From: Saprospiraceae bacterium | GTDB lineage: Bacteria; Bacteroidota; Bacteroidia; Chitinophagales; Saprospiraceae | Length of the DNA: 64,000 nucleotides | Reading direction: 5' to 3' | Assembly (NCBI GenBank): GCA_025055285.1 | Contig: JANWXM010000005.1 | Span: 62,001 to 126,000 of the forward strand | Shown here: piece by piece, positions 1-8,747 of the stretch | Layout: each line of letters starts with the position of its first letter | Numbering within the stretch: the stretch's first letter is position 1 | Notes under the pieces: generated by a model | Databases searched by the model: none | What the model was told of the DNA's origin: nothing | Seen by the model: the letters and a program-made list of their open reading frames with translations, nothing else | Program-made: the position numbers and the translations under genes

Positions 1-369
1 GAAGCGATCGCTCATTTTCTCAAGAGGCACCCTAAAGTCTCGCAGGTATATTGGCCAGGATTCCCAGATCACCCTAATCATGCCATAGCCCGACGCCAAA
101 TGCGCCACTTTGGCGCCATGATTTCTTTCGACTTGAAGGAGAATTCGTTTGAAGCTGCTCGGCAAGTGTTGAGCCGCACCCGGCTATTCTCTTTAGCCGA
201 GTCGCTTGGCGGTGTAGAGTCCCTAATTGGGCATCCGGCAAGCATGACTCATGCGAGCATTCCGCGCGAGGAGCGTTTAAAAGTAGGTTTGACAGACTCG
301 CTCATCCGCCTAAGTGTGGGTGTAGAAGATGTAGAGGATCTAATTGCAGATTTGGAAGCGGCTTTATAG
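1..369 (+). CDS. Trans-sulfuration enzyme, PLP-dependent (3' part only)
   Basis: This is the C-terminal 122 residues of a Cys/Met-metabolism PLP enzyme of the cystathionine gamma-synthase/beta-lyase/gamma-lyase family; the start lies left of the window and the open frame runs from base 1. Diagnostic for the family is the tail: the Y-W-P-G-F-P-x-H-P segment, a G-A-M-I-S-F strand, then F-S-L-A-E-S-L-G-G-V-E-S-L and H-P-A-S-M-T-H, and the closing R-L-S-V-G-V-E-D-V-E-D-L motif. The catalytic lysine is outside the window, so synthase, lyase or O-acetylhomoserine-type activity cannot be separated. The stop overlaps the region where the alkB frame opens, so the two may be co-transcribed. Confidence 0.9.
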   Translation, partial: EAIAHFLKRHPKVSQVYWPGFPDHPNHAIARRQMRHFGAMISFDLKENSFEAARQVLSRTRLFSLAESLGGVESLIGHPASMTHASIPREERLKVGLTDSLIRLSVGVEDVEDLIADLEAAL

Positions 370-382
370 TTTTGTGGTCACT

Positions 383-1432
383 ATGCGAGACGCAAAATAT
401 CTGTTTGCTTACCTCCTGCCCTTAAGCGCTGTAATAGGGCTTGCTTTTCGAGGGCCGTGGGCGTGGCTAACGCCAGTATTTAGCTTTGTCCTCATACCCT
501 TACTTGAGCTTTGGATGCCTCAGTCTACTGAGAACGTTCCTCCTGAAGAGGAGGCGTCGCGCTCTCAACGGCGTTTTTTTGATATATTGCTTTATCTCAA
601 TTTCCCAATCTTGTTCGGCCTAACGGGCTGGTACTTGTGGACAGTGCAATACCAGACTCTGACTACTTCAGAGTGGATTGGACTGACCTTTAGCGCAGGC
701 ATTATCGTAGGTGCTGTGGGCATCAACGTGGCTCACGAACTTGGTCATCGGGTGCGCAAATACGAACAGGCAATGGCTAAGTGGATGCTCATGGTAGCGC
801 TATATCAGCACTTTTTCATCGAGCATAATCGAGGGCATCACAAGTACGTAGCTACCGATAGAGACCCTGCTACGGCGCGGCGCAATGAATGGCTCTTTGC
901 CTTCTGGCTACGCTCGATGACAGGTAGCTGGCGCAGTGCTTGGCAGCTGGAAGTCAGTCGCCTCCGTCGGTTAGGTTTACCGATATGGAGCAGGCATAAT
1001 GAAATGTTGAAATTTGTCCTTTGGCAATTAGGGTGGTTGGCCTCCGTGGCATTATTCATTGGCCCTAAAGCGCTAACGGGTGCTCTTGTAATCGCCCTTA
1101 TCGGAGTCTTATTGTTGGAGAGTATCAATTATATTGAGCATTATGGCCTGCGCCGGCGCATTTTGTCAAACGGCCTGCCTGAGCCCGTTAGCCCAGCGCA
1201 TTCTTGGAATAGCAATCATGCTCTAGGAAGAATCTTTCTTTATGAGCTATCGCGCCATAGCGACCATCACTACAAAGCCACTCGCAAGTATCAAATTCTA
1301 AGGCACCTGGAGGAGAGCCCACAATTGCCTTTTGGCTATCCTACCAGCATTTTACTTGCTCTTATTCCACCTCTCTGGTTCCGAATTATGAATCCGCGCT
1401 TGCCAAAAGCTGACGTCGAACCGGTCTCGTGA
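383..1432 (+). CDS. alkB: Alkane 1-monooxygenase (membrane di-iron hydroxylase)
   Basis: Integral-membrane non-haem di-iron enzyme that hydroxylates the terminal carbon of alkanes, taking electrons from rubredoxin. From the ATG at 383 it is 349 residues. All histidine boxes are visible: HELGH (118-122), HNRGHH (148-153) and RHSDHH (291-296), plus the AlkB-specific N-Y-I-E-H-Y-G block (249-255). Several hydrophobic segments flank them. The frame is open from 344, overlapping the previous gene, but residues start to look membrane-like only after 383, so I prefer that ATG. No rubredoxin or rubredoxin reductase gene lies beside it, so electron supply must be encoded elsewhere. Some AlkB relatives act on fatty acids or other chains, so the substrate is open. 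Confidence 0.9.
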   Translation: MRDAKYLFAYLLPLSAVIGLAFRGPWAWLTPVFSFVLIPLLELWMPQSTENVPPEEEASRSQRRFFDILLYLNFPILFGLTGWYLWTVQYQTLTTSEWIGLTFSAGIIVGAVGINVAHELGHRVRKYEQAMAKWMLMVALYQHFFIEHNRGHHKYVATDRDPATARRNEWLFAFWLRSMTGSWRSAWQLEVSRLRRLGLPIWSRHNEMLKFVLWQLGWLASVALFIGPKALTGALVIALIGVLLLESINYIEHYGLRRRILSNGLPEPVSPAHSWNSNHALGRIFLYELSRHSDHHYKATRKYQILRHLEESPQLPFGYPTSILLALIPPLWFRIMNPRLPKADVEPVS

Positions 1433-1444
1433 AAAATTTCCTTT

Positions 1445-2581
1445 ATGCGCAATCTCTTGCTTTGGGCAGCAGGTGTGGTAATCTTCGGCGCAGTAGTCTA
1501 TTTTTTCTCCACCATTGTCAGCTATGTAATTGCGGCATCTGTGCTGGCCATGTTGGGCCGACCGCTCAAGGACTTTCTCCAGCGCAGGGTTCGCCTAGGG
1601 CGCTGGCGCATCGGAGCAGCAAGTGCTTCTTTTCTGACAATACTGTGCTTCCTGGGGGTAATCCTCGGATTTTTCCTGCTCTTTGTACCCACCCTGCTGG
1701 CCCAGATCAAACATCTCTCTACTATAGATTACGCAACATTAGGAGAGAGACTCAAAGCTCCTCTTGCTGAGTGGGATGTTTGGTTGCGTCAGGCCGGCTT
1801 TTTGGAGCCTGGTCAAACACTAGGCCGTCGTATTCAAGAGGCACTCATTAGCTTCTTCCAACCCGCTCGATTGGGCAATTGGATAAGCAGTGCCTTCTCG
1901 CTAGCTAGCAACACTGCTATTGCAATAGTGTCGGTATCTTTTATTCTATTCTTCCTTTTAAAAGAAGACGACCTCATTACAGGCGTTATTTATTCGATTA
2001 TGCCAGCACATTTGAGACGTAAACTCCTACATGCAATAGACGAAGCAGGTGCAGTGCTAACGCGCTATCTGCGTGGACTAGCACTTCAGACCTTGTCTTT
2101 CATGGCAATTGCCTCAGCAGCCCTTTGGCTCTTGGGCGTACCTAACGCGCTACTTTTAGGCATTTTGGGTGGCCTCTTTAATATTATTCCTTACCTGGGA
2201 CCTCTCATTGGCATTGCCGTAGGGTGTTTCTTCACTCTGATCTACTTTATCGAAGCCGACTTCAAGGTGATTGGGTTGAGTATGCTCAAAGTAGTAGCAG
2301 CTTTCGGCTTCACGCAACTGATAGATAACCTCTTGCTATACCCTTACATTACCTCAAGCAGTGTGCGAGCACACCCGCTGGAAATTTTCCTAGTGATACT
2401 TGCTGCAGCCCAATTGGGCGGTCCGATAGGCATGATTATAGGTGTTCCTCTCTATACAGTAGCTCGGGCGGTGATAGGCGTATTCTTCAGCGAGTTTCAG
2501 CTCGTGCAACGCTGGGCAAGTCGCAATGATAATCCTCCAGTAAAACAAGACGAGGGAGGCGAAAACAAAACGGAAGGATAA
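1445..2581 (+). CDS. AI-2E family transporter (PerM/UPF0118)
   Basis: 378-residue polytopic membrane protein with the layout of the AI-2E transporter family: two N-terminal membrane helices, an amphipathic middle region (about 60-150), then a block of hydrophobic helices with the family signature G-I-L-G-G-L-F-N-I-I-P-Y-L-G-P near residue 240 and P-L-E-I-F near 312. Members export small molecules or ions; proven roles include autoinducer-2 exporter TqsA and Na+/H+ antiport in some relatives. It starts 12 bp after alkB, so an operon is likely. The C-terminus is hydrophilic and charged. Substrate unknown. Confidence 0.88.
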   Translation: MRNLLLWAAGVVIFGAVVYFFSTIVSYVIAASVLAMLGRPLKDFLQRRVRLGRWRIGAASASFLTILCFLGVILGFFLLFVPTLLAQIKHLSTIDYATLGERLKAPLAEWDVWLRQAGFLEPGQTLGRRIQEALISFFQPARLGNWISSAFSLASNTAIAIVSVSFILFFLLKEDDLITGVIYSIMPAHLRRKLLHAIDEAGAVLTRYLRGLALQTLSFMAIASAALWLLGVPNALLLGILGGLFNIIPYLGPLIGIAVGCFFTLIYFIEADFKVIGLSMLKVVAAFGFTQLIDNLLLYPYITSSSVRAHPLEIFLVILAAAQLGGPIGMIIGVPLYTVARAVIGVFFSEFQLVQRWASRNDNPPVKQDEGGENKTEG

Positions 2582-2783
2582 AAAGTTTACGAGAGCCGAC
2601 GTTTGTGCTTCTGGTAGCAAATTGCCTCTATCGATATCCAGGCCTTTTCCCTCCTGTGTCTTCGTTAAACTCATCCTTCCCTTACTTCGGTTGTTGCAAC
2701 ACTAGGGCACCGAAGAAGCATGGCGCGTGCAACTTTCTTTTACGGAAGGGAGTTTCTCATAGTAATGCAATACCCACGTGCAC

Positions 2784-4442
2784 ATGAAAATAGCATTAGC
2801 TCAGCTGAATTACCACATCGGTAACTTTGAGTGCAATCTTCACAAGATGTTGCGGGCCGTTGAGGAAGCCCAAAATCGCAGCGCCGACCTAATTTGTTTT
2901 GGCGAATTGGCCGTATGTGGCTATCCACCGCGCGACTTTCTAGAATTTGATGACTTCATTCGCCGTTGCCAAGAGAGCATACACGCATTGTGCCAAGCAA
3001 GCCAGCGCATTGGTATCATCGTAGGCGCGCCTACGCGAAATCCAGTTATTGAAGGCAAAGATTTGTATAACTCGGCCTATTTCCTCTATGGAGGAAAAAT
3101 CATTGGCGTGCAGCACAAAGCCTTGTTGCCTACTTACGATATCTTCGATGAATACCGATACTTCGAGCCCGCCCGCGAGTTTCGACCTGTAGAATTTAAA
3201 GGCTATAAAGTTGCCCTCACGATTTGTGAGGACATCTGGAATGTCGGTAACGACAATCCCCTCTACACTGTCTGCCCTTTAGATGAAATGACGCCCTATC
3301 GGCCTGATTTCATTGTGAATCTCTCGGCCTCACCCTTTCACGCTGAACACGCACAGGAGCGGTTACGCGTCATTCGTGCTAACGTGGAGCGCTATGGTAT
3401 CCCTATGTTTTATGTAAACCACGTAGGAGCGCAGACTGACCTTATCTTCGATGGGGGCAGCGTAGTTATGTCACCCAACGGACGAGTATTTGAGGAAATG
3501 CCTTACTTTAAAGAATGCTTGCGCGTCTACGAGTTGGAAGAGGTGTTGCGGGGTGAGCGGCAGAATGAACAGCCGAAGGAAAAGATTGTACTCATTCACG
3601 ACGCACTCATCTTGGGCATTCGCGATTACTTTAGAAAGCTCGGCTTTCAAAAGGCTATTCTCGGTTTATCGGGTGGCATCGACTCCGCCGTAACGTGTAC
3701 TCTGGCGGTAGAAGCTCTAGGTGCTGACAACGTTCATGGGCTCCTGATGCCAGGCCCATTCAGTAGCGACCATTCGCTCCGCGATGCCCGCCAATTAGCT
3801 GAAAATCTGGGCATTACTTACCATATTATGCCTATTTCTAAAATATATGATGCTTTTCTAGAAACCTTGCACCCCCTTTTTTGCAATCTTCCGTTCGATA
3901 TCACAGAAGAGAACATCCAGGCGCGGATTCGCGGAACCCTCCTCATGGCAGTGAGTAACAAACTTGGGTATATCTTGCTGAACACTAGCAATAAAAGCGA
4001 AATGGCCGTAGGTTACGGTACGCTTTACGGCGATATGTGTGGAGGCTTATCGGTTTTAGGCGATGTGTACAAAACACAGGTATATGCCCTAGCACATTAC
4101 CTCAACACTCAGCCCATTGGGCGATACAATCGGTATGGTGTCATCCCAGAAAACACTATCCAAAAGCCTCCAAGCGCTGAATTGCGTCCAGACCAAAAAG
4201 ACACCGATAGCTTGCCTGAGTATGAAGAGCTTGACCGCGTGCTCTTTCACTACATCGAAGGCCGCAAAGGCCCTCGCGAGCTCGTCCAGATGGGCTTTGA
4301 CGAAGCACTTGTGGCTCGAGTTTTGCGCTTGATAAATGTCAATGAATTTAAGCGCGAGCAAGCTCCTCCTGTGCTGCGTGTCAGCGCGAAAAGTTTTGGT
4401 CTAGGCCGCCGCATGCCTATCGTAGGTAAGTACTTGTCTTGA
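2784..4442 (+). CDS. nadE: Glutamine-dependent NAD+ synthetase
   Basis: Makes NAD+ from deamido-NAD+, ATP and glutamine-derived ammonia. Two domains: an N-terminal nitrilase-type glutaminase with catalytic triad Glu41, Lys112 and Cys148 (in T-I-C-E-D-I-W), and a C-terminal synthetase domain with the PP-loop SGGIDS at 296-301. Length 552 residues, normal for the two-domain type. The frame is also open from a GTG at 2778, but the ATG at 2784 aligns with the usual M-K-I-A start. No strong Shine-Dalgarno is visible, as is common in Bacteroidota. The gene stands alone after a 200-bp gap in which I saw nothing recognisable. Confidence 0.95.
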   Translation: MKIALAQLNYHIGNFECNLHKMLRAVEEAQNRSADLICFGELAVCGYPPRDFLEFDDFIRRCQESIHALCQASQRIGIIVGAPTRNPVIEGKDLYNSAYFLYGGKIIGVQHKALLPTYDIFDEYRYFEPAREFRPVEFKGYKVALTICEDIWNVGNDNPLYTVCPLDEMTPYRPDFIVNLSASPFHAEHAQERLRVIRANVERYGIPMFYVNHVGAQTDLIFDGGSVVMSPNGRVFEEMPYFKECLRVYELEEVLRGERQNEQPKEKIVLIHDALILGIRDYFRKLGFQKAILGLSGGIDSAVTCTLAVEALGADNVHGLLMPGPFSSDHSLRDARQLAENLGITYHIMPISKIYDAFLETLHPLFCNLPFDITEENIQARIRGTLLMAVSNKLGYILLNTSNKSEMAVGYGTLYGDMCGGLSVLGDVYKTQVYALAHYLNTQPIGRYNRYGVIPENTIQKPPSAELRPDQKDTDSLPEYEELDRVLFHYIEGRKGPRELVQMGFDEALVARVLRLINVNEFKREQAPPVLRVSAKSFGLGRRMPIVGKYLS

Positions 4443-4483
4443 CTTTTGCTTGCAAGAAGCTTAGCCTAAAGCAAGGATACTTG

Positions 4484-4491
4484 TACCTTTG
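4484..4491 (+). promoter_or_regulatory. Putative sigma-A -7 element
   Basis: TACCTTTG matches the Bacteroidota -7 consensus TAnnTTTG. A TTAG (4461-4464), close to the -33 consensus TTTG, lies 19 bp upstream. It sits 40 bp before the ATG of the FAD oxidoreductase and is the best-formed promoter of the window. Confidence 0.5.
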
Positions 4492-4530
4492 AACAGAAGA
4501 CAAGTAAGCCTTTTGCCTTTATTTATTCCT

Positions 4531-5877
4531 ATGAATGTTGTCATCTTGGGAAATGGTGTGGCCGGTATTACTGCGGCTCGACACATTCGCAAACGCAGCA
4601 ACCACTCTATATTGGTTGTCTCCGAGGAGACAGACTACTTCTTTAGCCGAACGGCACTCATGTACGTCTACATGGGCCACCTACGCCCTCAAGATTTGAA
4701 GCCTTATGAAGATTGGTTTTGGGCAAAAAACCGCATTCAACTGCTTCGCGCCCGCGTCACAAAGGTTGATTTTGAGAACAAGACGCTGCGAACAGCAGAT
4801 GGGCGTTCGCTAACCTATGATTGTCTAATTCTAGCCACCGGCTCCAAGTCCAATAAATTTGGCTGGCCTGGACAGGACTTAGACGGCGTGCAAGGTCTAT
4901 ATCACTGGCAAGACCTGGAAGCAATGGAACGACATAGCCGCGGCCTAAAGCGGGCCGTAGTGGTAGGAGGTGGCCTTATCGGTATTGAAATGGCCGAAAT
5001 GTTTCATTCCCGCGGCATTCCGGTCACCTTTTTAGTACGCGAGTCCAGTTTCTGGAACAACGTATTGCCCGCCGAAGAGTCGGCCATGATCAGCCGCCAC
5101 ATTCTCGAACATGGCATTGATCTGCGTCTGAATACAGAACTTCGAGAGATCTTGCCTGATGCTCAGGGTAAATGTCGAGCCGTGATTACTTCTCACGGAG
5201 AGGAGATTTCCTGTGGGTTTGTGGGTTTGACAGTGGGCGTTAGCCCTAACGTAGACTTTTTACGAGATACTCCTCTGGAAATCGGCCTCGGCATTCGAGT
5301 GGATGAATTCTTGCGCACCAACATACCCGACGTGTATGCCATTGGCGATTGCGCTGAACTGCGCCAGCCGCCTCCAGGGCGTCGACCTGTTGAAGCAATG
5401 TGGTATAGCGCTCGCGCCATGGGCGAGACAGTAGCGCGCACCATCTGCGGCGAACCTACGCTCTACAATCCAGGCATTTGGTTTAACTCTGCTAAGTTCT
5501 TCGACATCGAGTACCAAACCTATGGGAACATACCCCCGATATGCCCACCAGAGATGGAAACCCTCTTCTGGGCGCATCCCGATGGCCGGAAAAGCATCCG
5601 CATTAATTACGACCGCATCACAGGCACCGTGGTGGGCTTCAACCTCTTAGGCATTCGCTATCGGCATGCACTTTGCGACCTCTGGCTGCGCCAGGGTGCC
5701 CATATTGAAACTGTATTGGAAAACCTTGGAGCCGCTAATTTCGATCCAGAGTGCTATCCCGCTTATGAGGTTGAAGTAGTTAATCTCTACAATCGCCGTA
5801 CAGGAAGAGCCCTAAGCCTTAAACAACGGCGTGGATTATCCTGGCTGCGAAAGGCTTTCCATCTAGCTTCTAACTAA
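4531..5877 (+). CDS. FAD/NAD(P)-dependent oxidoreductase with C-terminal extension
   Basis: 448-residue pyridine-nucleotide-disulphide-type flavoprotein. The N-terminus carries the FAD Rossmann motif G-N-G-V-A-G (7-12 from the ATG), the middle a second dinucleotide motif V-V-G-G-G-L-I-G-I-E for NAD(P)H, followed by the Y-A-I-G-D-C-A motif that closes the FAD site. The protein resembles the N-terminal half of nitrite reductase NirB and rubredoxin reductases, and has no redox-active CxxxxC pair. About 120 extra residues follow the FAD motif and are unlike ordinary NADH oxidases. The frame extends upstream to a TTG at 4489, but the promoter element overlaps that codon, so ATG 4531 is chosen. A membrane polyferredoxin gene follows 64 bp later, suggesting a two-part electron-transfer system. 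Confidence 0.8.
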   Translation: MNVVILGNGVAGITAARHIRKRSNHSILVVSEETDYFFSRTALMYVYMGHLRPQDLKPYEDWFWAKNRIQLLRARVTKVDFENKTLRTADGRSLTYDCLILATGSKSNKFGWPGQDLDGVQGLYHWQDLEAMERHSRGLKRAVVVGGGLIGIEMAEMFHSRGIPVTFLVRESSFWNNVLPAEESAMISRHILEHGIDLRLNTELREILPDAQGKCRAVITSHGEEISCGFVGLTVGVSPNVDFLRDTPLEIGLGIRVDEFLRTNIPDVYAIGDCAELRQPPPGRRPVEAMWYSARAMGETVARTICGEPTLYNPGIWFNSAKFFDIEYQTYGNIPPICPPEMETLFWAHPDGRKSIRINYDRITGTVVGFNLLGIRYRHALCDLWLRQGAHIETVLENLGAANFDPECYPAYEVEVVNLYNRRTGRALSLKQRRGLSWLRKAFHLASN

Positions 5878-5941
5878 AATCCTCTCTGACAGACAAAAAC
5901 GTATTCACAAAAACAGGCTAAACAAATTGGCAGTAACGGTT

Positions 5942-7219
5942 ATGCAAGATTTTTCTCTATCTATTGCTCAACCCGCACCCGCCTTTACTCCGTGGCGTCA
6001 GAAAGTTGCTTTATCCTTGGGGGCAGTGGGTGTGTTGCTGTTGCTCATTGCCTGGGCAGCAGGAAAGGTTCTTGCGCCGCTTCCTGTCCTAATAGCCTCT
6101 TTTAGTTTGATGGCCACTGGCATTTGGCTTTTCGTACGCGAAGCATATTTGAAACATCCTTCTGGCATCCGAAATAACGGGACTTGGTTTCGCAGCCTCA
6201 CAGCGCGCGGCCCGTGGGGATGGGCGTTAGGTGTGCTCATTACGGGTTTTTACGTGTGCCTATACTGGTTTTCGCAGTATTTACACGGCCTCATTGCATT
6301 ATTTACCCCATTAAGTGAAGCGCTGCGTCATCGTCCAGCAGACCAATGGTTTGTCTACGGCACGCTTTACACAGTAGCAGTGTTGCTAATGGGCGTAAAA
6401 TTCTTTTTCAAATATCGGCACAACGCCTATCAGCGCCTTCGCACTGTTTCAGTAGTATTTTTTCAATTATGCTTTGCCTGGCTGCTGCCTAGCTTACTAG
6501 TGCGACTGCAGCAGCCAGAGCTCTATTTCTCCTACTTCTGGCCTCTCTCTTACTACCAAGGTACGCCGATGGCCTACCGCAGTTATCTGAATTCTGATCT
6601 AGGGTTATTTTACTTTTTCTTTGGGTTAGTCATGTTTTTTATTGGCACACCTGTACTCACTTATTTTTTCGGTAAGCGCTGGTATTGTTCGTGGATATGC
6701 GGCTGTGGCGGGCTCGCAGAAACAGCAGGCGACCCATTTCGCCACCTTTCAGATAAGCGCCTGCGCGCCTGGAAAATAGAGCGTTGGATGATCCACGGCG
6801 TATTGGCATTTGTCGTGCTAATGACCGCCCTATTGTGGATCAATGTCGCCACTGGCAGCAGGGTGCTTCAGCAATTTTCCGAGGCGTTTTATAAGACTTA
6901 CGCTTTTCTCATCGGTGCGACTTTTTCAGGCGTGGTAGGAGTAGGATTTTATCCTTTGTTGGGTAGCAGGGTATGGTGTCGTTTTGGCTGCCCGATGGCG
7001 GCATGGCTCGGCATTTGGCAACGAAAAAAGTCGCGCTTTCGTATTACGACAAATGGTGGACTGTGTATCTCGTGTGGCAACTGCTCGGCCTACTGCGAAA
7101 TGGGTATTGACGTGCGCGCCTATGCTCAGCGCGGTGAAGATGTCGTGCGTGCTTCTTGCGTAGGCTGTGGCATTTGTTCAGCAGTATGTCCACGCGGAGT
7201 TTTACGACTGGAAGGATAA
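5942..7219 (+). CDS. Membrane polyferredoxin (NapH/CcoG-like 4Fe-4S protein)
   Basis: 425-residue membrane protein with several hydrophobic helices and cysteine clusters. The first is C-S-W-I-C-G-C-G-G, the second C-R-F-G-C-P in the NapH/RdxA style, and near the C-terminus there are two classical ferredoxin motifs, CISCGNCSAYC and CVGCGICSAVCP. It should move electrons across or along the inner membrane through several Fe-S centres. The ATG at 5942 is preferred to an upstream TTG at 5927. The pairing with the flavoprotein gene just upstream suggests that NAD(P)H electrons pass through FAD to these clusters; the final acceptor is unknown. CcoG (copper reduction for cbb3 oxidase) is a possible relative, but no cco genes are nearby. 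Confidence 0.8.
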   Translation: MQDFSLSIAQPAPAFTPWRQKVALSLGAVGVLLLLIAWAAGKVLAPLPVLIASFSLMATGIWLFVREAYLKHPSGIRNNGTWFRSLTARGPWGWALGVLITGFYVCLYWFSQYLHGLIALFTPLSEALRHRPADQWFVYGTLYTVAVLLMGVKFFFKYRHNAYQRLRTVSVVFFQLCFAWLLPSLLVRLQQPELYFSYFWPLSYYQGTPMAYRSYLNSDLGLFYFFFGLVMFFIGTPVLTYFFGKRWYCSWICGCGGLAETAGDPFRHLSDKRLRAWKIERWMIHGVLAFVVLMTALLWINVATGSRVLQQFSEAFYKTYAFLIGATFSGVVGVGFYPLLGSRVWCRFGCPMAAWLGIWQRKKSRFRITTNGGLCISCGNCSAYCEMGIDVRAYAQRGEDVVRASCVGCGICSAVCPRGVLRLEG

Positions 7220-7292
7220 TTTGAATGCAGCGCCCTTCCCTCCAACGAGAAGAGAATGCTCTGACAGCGCCGATTTTTTTTTCTCTATCTCA

Positions 7293-8654
7293 TCAAAAGA
7301 CTAGCGCCCCACCTATACGGAAATTCACCGCTGCTGAACGGTATGGGGTAATGGCATTGAGCGCATTGTCGGACAAAGCAAAAGCTTGAACCGGCCCAAG
7401 GCGTACAGCAGCACTGAGTCCCAGGTTGGTTGCTGAGCGGTTGTTGATGCTATACATGACACCTACTCCGAGCCAAGGCAATGGCAACCAATAACCACTA
7501 AAGCCTACAGCAGTTGTTTGTCGACGTTCATCTCGTTGGTGATGGAGCACAGCGCCCAGCGTCCAGCGTTGCAACAACTGCCAATGCACCGCAGCATAAT
7601 AGCGCGCAGGCAATACAGTGGTTAATTTAGCGTCAGCACGTTGAAAATTAAGCACATCGTTGAGGCTATCCAAAGCCGCACCAAAGTCAAGGCTGTCTAC
7701 AGTACCATTAAGAATGTCCGTGCCTGGTAGGAATAAGCCGCTATATTCAAATTTACCCAGGCTGTGGAAATACGCAGTATTCTGCTTCCATTGAATACGG
7801 CCGCCAATATCTAAGGCACTGGCGCTCAGAAGAAGATGCCTTCCAATGCGAATGAGCAAACCTACATCGCCACTGATCCCTGCGTTTTGGCCAAAGCGAT
7901 TTTTTAAGGCATTGAAAGAGAGGTCATATCCAAAGCCCGAGGTATCTACAGCAGCAATGAAACTAGAAGAGTAGAACGCGTAGTCGGTTTGGAGCGAGAG
8001 TTGATAGACGTCTGGCTCAGTAAAGACTTGGATTTTACGACGTGCTTCGTCACTGAGAAGCATAGCTGCTCCTGAGAGATACTTTATGCGCACGCCGATA
8101 CATAGGCGGTTGCCAACACTGCGCGCCAGCCCCACACCTAGTTCATCCCACCGTATGGTGCTAAGGGAAGGGCCAATATCCAGCAACTGACCTACAAAAG
8201 GGCCATTACCATACCAAAGTAACTCGGCCAATGCGCGCGTATATGTCAGGGTAGTAGCAGTGCGTTGGCTCCAATTGCCCGATAGATACCAGCCTCCTAA
8301 TCGAAAACCGATTAAAGCGCGCTCGTTGCGCTGATCTATGCGCAAAGTGTTTTCGGGTTGGAGTTTGCTAATAGCGCCGCTCAAATCTAAAATGGAGCGC
8401 TTTCCCTCGCGGCGCAGCAAGTCTCTATAAGCAATATCGCCCGAATGTGCAGCATCTAGACCTAGACTTGGGCCACCGATAAAGATGTTCTTTTCTGGAA
8501 GAAAGAGGGCCGGATTCACGGTATTTGCATGCCAGGTTTCTGGGCTGAGATACAACATGAGTTCCTGCTGAGCAGCGCCTCTTGAGACGATAAGCGTCAC
8601 CTTCAGCAGCAACATGTATCGAAGCAGGAGAGGCGGCAAGATGTATTTTCTCAT
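7293..8654 (-). CDS. DUF5723-like outer-membrane protein
   Basis: 453-residue exported protein: signal peptide (M-R-K-Y-I-L then a leucine-rich core), then the N-P-A-L-F-L-P stretch seen near the start of DUF5723 and FadL/PorV-like barrels of Bacteroidota, followed by alternating beta-strand segments to the end, which closes on a strand ending F-R-I-G-G-A-L-V-F. Most likely an outer-membrane beta-barrel of unknown cargo. The reading frame continues to a TTG at 8666, but ATG 8654 starts directly before a normal signal peptide. It lies 93 bp downstream of a large lipoprotein gene on the same strand and is probably co-transcribed with it. The DUF assignment rests on memory of the family pattern. 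Confidence 0.6.
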   Translation of the reverse strand: MRKYILPPLLLRYMLLLKVTLIVSRGAAQQELMLYLSPETWHANTVNPALFLPEKNIFIGGPSLGLDAAHSGDIAYRDLLRREGKRSILDLSGAISKLQPENTLRIDQRNERALIGFRLGGWYLSGNWSQRTATTLTYTRALAELLWYGNGPFVGQLLDIGPSLSTIRWDELGVGLARSVGNRLCIGVRIKYLSGAAMLLSDEARRKIQVFTEPDVYQLSLQTDYAFYSSSFIAAVDTSGFGYDLSFNALKNRFGQNAGISGDVGLLIRIGRHLLLSASALDIGGRIQWKQNTAYFHSLGKFEYSGLFLPGTDILNGTVDSLDFGAALDSLNDVLNFQRADAKLTTVLPARYYAAVHWQLLQRWTLGAVLHHQRDERRQTTAVGFSGYWLPLPWLGVGVMYSINNRSATNLGLSAAVRLGPVQAFALSDNALNAITPYRSAAVNFRIGGALVF

Positions 8655-8747
8655 GAGAAATGGCAATTGACGAATAGCAAAAGTTCTTTGTAGTGTAGAA
8701 TTTCTGAAGAATTATTCCCTTGTAAGCGGGCCTAGTTTTGAAATTTT

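Noticed and set aside
1429-1770. 113-residue plus-strand frame over the AI-2E gene
   Set aside because: Alternative frame of the membrane transporter; Cys/His-rich composition without family.
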